Assembly (NCBI GenBank): GCA_025996865.1 | Contig: BNTV01000062.1 | Span: forward strand, 1 to 27,960 | DNA from: Bacteroidia bacterium | GTDB taxonomy: Bacteria > Bacteroidota > Bacteroidia > Bacteroidales > Azobacteroidaceae | DNA length: 27,960 nt | Direction of reading: 5' to 3' | In this document: positions 23,325-27,960 of the stretch, piece by piece | Position numbering within the stretch: position 1 is the stretch's first letter | Layout of the letters: the number at the start of each line of letters is the position of its first letter | Made by a program: the position numbers and the translations under genes | Notes under the pieces: model-generated | Databases searched by the model: none | What the model was told of the DNA's origin: nothing | Seen by the model: the letters and a program-made list of their open reading frames with translations, nothing else

Positions 23325-24383
23325 TTATTTAACAAGGCCATGGAGGATATAAGGTGTTCTGATTCCTGGTTTTATCTCACCGCTTGTGATGAAAAAGTAA
23401 TTATCTTTATATATCAGGTGAGTAGTTACGGGTATGGAAATATCGCTTGTACTTATTTTTTCCAAGGTTTCTTTCTGAGTGTCGAACAATAAAACATCGG
23501 AGGAAAAACCGGGGTGGGAGAGGGTTGTCGGCAGTATTTCCGGGACGCCGCCGAAAAGCAGGATTTTATTTTCGCCAAAAGGCATGGCTGTTCCAGCCAT
23601 TGCGGGAAATTGTCCGGATAATGTTTTCCATTCATTGGTTTCGGGATCAAAACAATAGCCTTCCTTGTGCATGACGGTTTCTTCATCCGGTCCGAAACTT
23701 CGTCCGCCGAACAGGAACAATTTTCCGGATTGTGCAACAAAAACGCTGTATGCCAAAGGAGGTCCCTGCCAACAAGGCAATTCTATCCATTCCTTTTTGG
23801 GGGCTGAAAGATTGAGCATTAAAAAATGTTTGCTTGATTTTCCGTTTATTACGGTTTCCTGTCCGCCGGCTACGTAGATTTTATTGTTCAGTAAAGTTCC
23901 CGACATGTTTGCCAAGGTTATGGGAAGAGGTGGATAAGCAGTTGTGTCGCAAATAATTGAATCACGTTTCGACTTCACAAGGAATACTGTATTAAAGCAT
24001 TGTTTTTCATCGCATCCGCCTATACAGAGAAAACCTTCGTCTAATTGAACGGATAGGCCATAAGCGCGTCCGGTTTCGAGGAAATTTTTTTTGATTTTCC
24101 ATTGCTTTTGTATGATATCGTAGCCATATAAATCAGTCCACCAGCATTTTTTACCGCCTTCCCAGGGCGGTAATTCGGGAAAATTACTGCCTCCCAGAAT
24201 AAACAATTTATTGTCTATTAAGCCGGAATAAGCACCTGCCAAACCCATGTTGGCGCCTGTTCCGTCGGCTGTCGGCAAAACAAGGGGAGCATCCCACCGG
24301 ACGGAAACCTGCTGATTTGTTCGGGTACAGCCTGTTGAAAACAAGCCTAAGAGCCATATAAAAAAGAAATTTGCTGTTCTCAC
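23325..24383 (-). CDS. nanM: NanM-like sialic acid mutarotase (kelch propeller lipoprotein)
   Basis: The 352-residue product has a lipoprotein signal (GLFSTGC, Cys19) and about six kelch-type blades (LFILGGSNFPELPPWEGGKK, FLCIGGCDEKQC, KIYVAGGQE, LFLFGGRSFGP, ILLFGGVPEILP). The GGSNFPE--PWEGGKK segment is characteristic of the cyclically permuted mutarotase family related to NanM. NanM speeds alpha/beta interconversion of N-acetylneuraminate, helping uptake of the alpha form released by sialidases. E. coli NanM is a soluble periplasmic protein; this one is predicted to be lipid-anchored. It starts 23 bases after yebC and 132 bases before the regulator, so it may be expressed with pheT-yebC rather than from the nan promoter. 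Confidence 0.85.
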   Translation of the reverse strand: MRTANFFFIWLLGLFSTGCTRTNQQVSVRWDAPLVLPTADGTGANMGLAGAYSGLIDNKLFILGGSNFPELPPWEGGKKCWWTDLYGYDIIQKQWKIKKNFLETGRAYGLSVQLDEGFLCIGGCDEKQCFNTVFLVKSKRDSIICDTTAYPPLPITLANMSGTLLNNKIYVAGGQETVINGKSSKHFLMLNLSAPKKEWIELPCWQGPPLAYSVFVAQSGKLFLFGGRSFGPDEETVMHKEGYCFDPETNEWKTLSGQFPAMAGTAMPFGENKILLFGGVPEILPTTLSHPGFSSDVLLFDTQKETLEKISTSDISIPVTTHLIYKDNYFFITSGEIKPGIRTPYILHGLVK

Positions 24384-24406
24384 CGGCTACTATTGAAGCA
24401 ATATAT

Positions 24407-25126
24407 TTATTCTTTCATATTGTGAAAAACATTCTGCACATCTTCGTCTTCCTCAAATTTCTCCAATAATTTTTCTATTGAAGCCTTTTGTTCTTCGGTA
24501 ATTTCCTTGTAATCATTGGGTATCCATTCAAATTCAGCGCTGTGGATTTCAAAACCGTTTTCTTCCATATACTTCTGGATAGCGGAATAGGATTGAAATT
24601 CGCCATAGATGAAAATAACGTTTTCTTCTTCGTCAAATTCGATTTCTTCTACGCCGAAATCAATGAGTTCGAGTTCCAGTTCTTCCAAATTGACGCTGTC
24701 TTTCGGCGAGATTTTGAATACACATTTGTGGTCGAAAAGGAATTGCAGGCTGCCGCTCGTGCCCAGCGAGCCGCCATATTTATTGAAATAACTGCGTACA
24801 TTGGCAACCGTTCGCATGTTATTGTCCGTAGCGGTTTCGACGAGGACGGCAATACCGAAAGGACCGTATCCTTCGTAGATAATTTCCTTATAATCGGCAG
24901 CATCTTTTGAAGTTGCCCGTTTTATCGCCCTTTCGACGTTTTCTTTCGGCATGTTTTCTTTTTTCGCTTGCTGCATCAAAACACGCAAACGAGCGTTAGT
25001 GTCGGGTTCAGAACCGCTTTCTTTTACTGCGATAGTAATTTGTTTACCCAATTTGGTAAAAACCCGGGCCATATTGCCCCATCTCTTCATTTTTGTTGCT
25101 TTTCTGTATTCAAATGCTCTTCCCAT
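24407..25126 (-). CDS. yebC: YebC/TACO1-family protein
   Basis: The ATG at 25126 gives 239 residues starting MGRAFEYRKATKMKRWGNMA, the normal start of the family; an in-frame ATG further upstream would run into the repeat at 25146-25210. Other family marks are FTKLGKQITIAVKESG, NARLRVLMQQAKKENMPKEN, EGYGPFGIAVLVE-TDN--RT and GGSLGTSGSLQFLF. Members bind ribosomes to help translation of difficult sequences such as polyproline, and some have been called transcriptional regulators. It lies between pheT (82-base gap) and nanM (23-base gap) on the same strand. No regulatory link to the nan genes is shown. Confidence 0.95.
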   Translation of the reverse strand: MGRAFEYRKATKMKRWGNMARVFTKLGKQITIAVKESGSEPDTNARLRVLMQQAKKENMPKENVERAIKRATSKDAADYKEIIYEGYGPFGIAVLVETATDNNMRTVANVRSYFNKYGGSLGTSGSLQFLFDHKCVFKISPKDSVNLEELELELIDFGVEEIEFDEEENVIFIYGEFQSYSAIQKYMEENGFEIHSAEFEWIPNDYKEITEEQKASIEKLLEKFEEDEDVQNVFHNMKE

Positions 25127-25145
25127 AATAAAAAAAGTAAAGGGC

Positions 25146-25210
25146 AAAAGGTAAAGGGTGAAAGGCGAAAAAAATGTTTTATATCGTTCGCCTTTTACCT
25201 TTCACCTTTT
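25146..25210. repeat. Palindromic repeat at the pheT/yebC junction
   Basis: The left arm 25146-25169 (AAAAGGTAAAGGGTGAAAGG...) and right arm 25187-25210 pair at 21 of 24 positions around a 17-base loop. The arms consist of AAAGGTG/AAAGGTA-like units. The right arm resembles the repeat in metH (4180-4202). It touches the pheT stop codon (25209-25211), so it could act as a terminator or an mRNA-stabilising hairpin between pheT and yebC. Confidence 0.65.
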
Positions 25211-27656
25211 ACCTTAATATTGCGTTTAATTTTTCTTCCAAATTCTTTTGTATTCTCGACATAATCGACTCTATTTGTTTGTCGTTCAATGTTTTTTCTT
25301 CGTCTTGCAAAGTGAAGCTGACTGCGTATGATTTTTTTCCTTCCGGCAAGTTTTTTCCTTCGTAAACATCGAACAGGCTGACTTCTTTCAATATTTTTTT
25401 GTCCGTTTGATAAGCTGTTTTTTCGATTTCCGCAAAAGAAATGTTTTTATTGAGCAGCAAAGCCAAATCTCTTCTAACCGCAGGGAATTTCGTTATTTCA
25501 CTGTATTTTACGGAAACGGTTTTGTTTTCTTTCATCAAAGCATCCCAGCTTAATTCCGCAAAGTAAACTTCGGCATTGATATCCAATTTTTTGCAAAGCG
25601 CTTTTTGAATGATACCCAAAACGCCTAATTTTTTACCCGAAATCGTTTCAATTGACAAGGCAGCGGAAAAAATTTCATTTTCAACCGGTTTATAGACTGT
25701 TTTCTTATTTGAAATTCCCAACCTTAGTAAAATATTTTCTACCAACGCTTTCAATTCGTAAACCGAAGTTTTTTCGGATGGCCGTATCCAACTGTTATTT
25801 ATGTTGTTACCTGTCAGCCAAAGCGATAAATGAAATTCTTCCTTTATTGCGGAAAATTGATTATTTTCCTGTCCTTTTTCAGCCTGATATGAATAAACAT
25901 TTCCAAATTCATACAAATGCAAATCCGGATTTTTGTGATTGCGATTAAAATTAATGCTTTCCAATCCGCCGAAAAGCAGCGTTTGCCGCATGACGTCTAT
26001 TTCCGCACTTTGCGGATTGGCCAATAAAACACATTGGGTTTTAGGGAAAGTGGCCAATGGTTCGTAATAGGCACTCGAGGTAAGGGAGTTGTTCAGGATT
26101 TCATTGAATCCATAACCCGTTAATTGTTCAGAGATTAAATTTTGAAGTTTGTACGAAACATCGGTCTGGGTTTCGTAGGAAAGATTGGATTTCAGCGCTT
26201 CGCCGGTTTCGACATGGTTGTAGCCGTAGATGCGCAAGATTTCTTCAATGACATCAACGTCGCGGGTTACGTCCACGCGATAAGTCGGAATATCCAATGT
26301 CCAAATAGCCTCTTTTTTATCTATAATGTTGATTTCAAGATTTTTAAGTATCGCTTCGATGATTTCGACAGGAATTTCTTTACCAATCAGATTCCAGGTT
26401 TTTTGGATAGAAAGTTCAACTGTTGCATTGTGAACCGGATTCGGATAAATATCTTGAATTTCTCCGGTAATTGTTCCGCCGGCTATTTCCTGAATCAATA
26501 AAGCGGCACGTTTCAGGACGTAAATCGTATCGTTTGGGTCAACGCCCCGTTCAAAATGGAAAGAAGCATCGGTATGCAATCCGTGACGGCGAGCCGTTTT
26601 GCGTATCCAAGTCGGATTGAAATAAGCCGATTCGAGGAAAATATCCGTCGTTGAGTCTTTTACTCCGGAACCCAAACCGCCGAATACGCCACCGATACAC
26701 ATTCCTTCTTTGAGGTTGCAAATCATCAGGTCTTTGCCGGAAAGTTTCCGTTCTACGCCGTCGAGAGTAATAAAAGGCGTTCCTTCGGGAAGCGTTTTTA
26801 CAATGACTTTGTTGTCAATAATTTCCTGTAAGTCAAAGGCGTGCAATGGTTGACCGGTTTCTTGCAAAATATAATTGGTTGCGTCCACAACATTGTTAAT
26901 CGCGCGGATTCCAACAGCTTCCAACCGTTTTTTCAACCAATCGGGACTTTCCTTGATGGTAACATTTTTAATCGTGACTCCTGAGTATCGCGGACAAGCC
27001 TCTGTGTTTTCAACTGTTACGGTAACAGAAGGAGAATTGTCGTCGATTTTGAAAGCATCAACGGATGGTTTTTTTAGGTGTATCTCTAAATACGCTGCAA
27101 GGTCACGCGCCACGCCATAATGCGAAGCGGCGTCAATGCGATTGGGCGTAATATCGACTTCTAAAATATAATCGCTTTCTATTTTGTAGTATTCGGCGGC
27201 TGTAGTTCCCACTTGGACGTCGTCGGGAAGGACGATAATTCCTGCGTGACCAGTTCCGATGCCGATTTCATCTTCGGCGCAAATCATTCCGTTGGATTCT
27301 ACGCCTCTGATTTTAGATTTTTTAATAGTGAAAGATTCATCGCCGGAATAAAGTTTTGTTCCGATGGTTGCAACCACCACTTTTTGTCCGGCTGCGACAT
27401 TCGGTGCGCCGCAAACAATCTGATACGGTTGAGCATCGCCGATATCCACGGTTGTAACGTGTAAATGATCGGAATCGGGATGGTCGCTGCATGTCAGAAC
27501 TTTGCCGATAACTAAACCTTTCAGTCCGCCTTTAATAGATTCAACTTCCTCTACGCTACCGGTTTCCAATCCGATGGAAGTCAGGATGGCAGCCAACTCT
27601 TCGGGGCTTAATTGGAAGTCGAGGTAATCTTTCAACCACTTGTATGATATGTTCAT
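25209..27656 (-). CDS. pheT: Phenylalanyl-tRNA synthetase beta subunit
   Basis: The 815-residue product is the beta chain of the alpha2-beta2 enzyme that charges tRNA-Phe. Domains in order: N-terminal MNISYKWLKDYLDFQLSPEE; the tRNA-binding EMAP-like domain (about 40-150, VLTCSDHPDSDHLHVTTVD, KSKIRGVESNGMICAEDEIG); B3/B4 editing region (about 210-385, NVVDATNYILQETGQPLHAFD); B5 domain (about 405-480); catalytic-like core (to about 700); and the C-terminal FDX-ACB anticodon-binding domain (KFPAVRRDLALLLNKNISF, near 722-740). Length is normal. The alpha-subunit gene is not adjacent, as is common in Bacteroidota. A promoter box lies at 27695-27702. Confidence 0.97.
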   Translation of the reverse strand: MNISYKWLKDYLDFQLSPEELAAILTSIGLETGSVEEVESIKGGLKGLVIGKVLTCSDHPDSDHLHVTTVDIGDAQPYQIVCGAPNVAAGQKVVVATIGTKLYSGDESFTIKKSKIRGVESNGMICAEDEIGIGTGHAGIIVLPDDVQVGTTAAEYYKIESDYILEVDITPNRIDAASHYGVARDLAAYLEIHLKKPSVDAFKIDDNSPSVTVTVENTEACPRYSGVTIKNVTIKESPDWLKKRLEAVGIRAINNVVDATNYILQETGQPLHAFDLQEIIDNKVIVKTLPEGTPFITLDGVERKLSGKDLMICNLKEGMCIGGVFGGLGSGVKDSTTDIFLESAYFNPTWIRKTARRHGLHTDASFHFERGVDPNDTIYVLKRAALLIQEIAGGTITGEIQDIYPNPVHNATVELSIQKTWNLIGKEIPVEIIEAILKNLEINIIDKKEAIWTLDIPTYRVDVTRDVDVIEEILRIYGYNHVETGEALKSNLSYETQTDVSYKLQNLISEQLTGYGFNEILNNSLTSSAYYEPLATFPKTQCVLLANPQSAEIDVMRQTLLFGGLESINFNRNHKNPDLHLYEFGNVYSYQAEKGQENNQFSAIKEEFHLSLWLTGNNINNSWIRPSEKTSVYELKALVENILLRLGISNKKTVYKPVENEIFSAALSIETISGKKLGVLGIIQKALCKKLDINAEVYFAELSWDALMKENKTVSVKYSEITKFPAVRRDLALLLNKNISFAEIEKTAYQTDKKILKEVSLFDVYEGKNLPEGKKSYAVSFTLQDEEKTLNDKQIESIMSRIQKNLEEKLNAILR

Positions 27657-27694
27657 CTGTCAAAAAAATTTCTTCTGAGTTCAAAAATAATCGA

Positions 27695-27702
27695 CAAAAG
27701 TA
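27695..27702 (-). promoter_or_regulatory. Promoter -7 element of pheT
   Basis: The minus strand reads TACTTTTG, matching TAnnTTTG, about 39 bases upstream of the pheT ATG at 27656. The -33 element is weak. The 98 bases between dnaB and pheT contain nothing else I can support. Confidence 0.5.
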
Positions 27703-27754
27703 ATAAAAATAGATGATTTAGCGCGAATTTTCATTCGAAAAATTACGTATCGGT

Positions 27755-27960
27755 TTAAAACGGCACGTCATTAAACTCGCTTTGGGGCATCATTCTTCCC
27801 GAACTGACTCTTTCGGGAGGCATTACATCCGCCTGACTGTTCACCCGCGACTGGTATTCTTCAATCAACCGGCCTTCGTTCAGATTTTGGAAACGGGCAA
27901 ATTCTTTCTTAAATTCGAGTAAAACATCTCCGGTCGATCCGTTACGGTGCTTGGCGACAA
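27755..27960 (-). CDS. dnaB: Replicative DNA helicase DnaB, C-terminal end (partial)
   Basis: The last 67 codons and a TAA (27755-27757) are visible; the gene continues past the right edge. The start of the visible part, VAKHRNGSTGDVLLEFKKEF followed by ARF, is the conserved C-terminal segment of DnaB-type RecA-like helicases (AKHRNGPTG----F--E--RF). A low-complexity tail then ends QSEFNDVPF. DnaB unwinds DNA at the replication fork as a hexamer. It is co-directional with pheT, but pheT has its own promoter. Confidence 0.88.
   Translation of the reverse strand, partial: VAKHRNGSTGDVLLEFKKEFARFQNLNEGRLIEEYQSRVNSQADVMPPERVSSGRMMPQSEFNDVPF

Noticed and set aside
23321..23337. GCCTT/AAGGC hairpin around the nanM stop codon as a terminator
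   Set aside because: The stem is only 5 bp, the stop codon is in the loop, and no convincing T run follows on the minus strand.
1..27960. CRISPR array, tRNA or rRNA genes, cobalamin or SAM riboswitch for metH
   Set aside because: No regularly spaced repeats or tRNA-like cloverleaf sequences were seen in the gaps. The metH start lies directly behind the PIN gene with no room for a riboswitch.

Overview
The window looks like a chromosome segment from a member of the Bacteroidales (Bacteroidota). Supporting signs are a SusC/SusD pair, several lipoproteins, promoters of the Bacteroidota type (TAnnTTTG at -7, TTTG-like at -33) and weak Shine-Dalgarno signals. The closest layout I know from memory is the sialic-acid utilisation locus of Tannerella/Bacteroides. 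I cannot name the species.

Layout: (1) 1-488 holds pieces of what looks like one acyltransferase, the C-terminal end on + and the N-terminal half on -, placed tail to truncated end. (2) 489-6788 (+) carries a lipoprotein, a Yip1-like membrane protein, smpB, a short antitoxin/PIN toxin pair and metH (cobalamin-dependent methionine synthase). (3) 6793-9258 (-) is a TonB-dependent receptor-like barrel convergent with metH. (4) 9401-10111 is a graveyard: a type I methylase (hsdM) fragment and two transposase fragments. (5) 10320-11096 (+) is mtgA, ending at a bidirectional hairpin. (6) 11114-23192 (-) is a tightly packed eight-gene operon, read right to left: GntR/FCD regulator, NanA lyase, NanH sialidase, NanT-like MFS transporter, SusC-like porin, SusD-like lipoprotein, a second sialidase, and a lipoprotein with three PKD domains and a LamG-like domain. 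(7) 23325-27960 (-) holds a NanM-like sialic acid mutarotase lipoprotein, yebC, pheT and the end of dnaB.

How the genes fit together: the two sialidases would release sialic acid from host glycans at the cell surface or in the periplasm. The SusC/SusD pair would bring sialic acid or sialoglycans across the outer membrane, NanM would speed anomer conversion, the MFS protein would import sialic acid and NanA would split it to ManNAc and pyruvate. No ManNAc epimerase or kinase is visible, so later steps must be encoded elsewhere. The PKD/LamG lipoprotein is the least explained member and is a candidate surface glycan-binding protein.

The most informative non-coding signals are in the 132-bp gap upstream of the regulator. 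A 17-bp palindrome matching the FadR-type GntR consensus overlaps the -7 box, and two identical 15-bp repeats 22 bp apart sit just upstream of the -33 element. A second point is a palindromic repeat of one sequence family seen both at the pheT/yebC junction and, in frame, in the interdomain linker of MetH.
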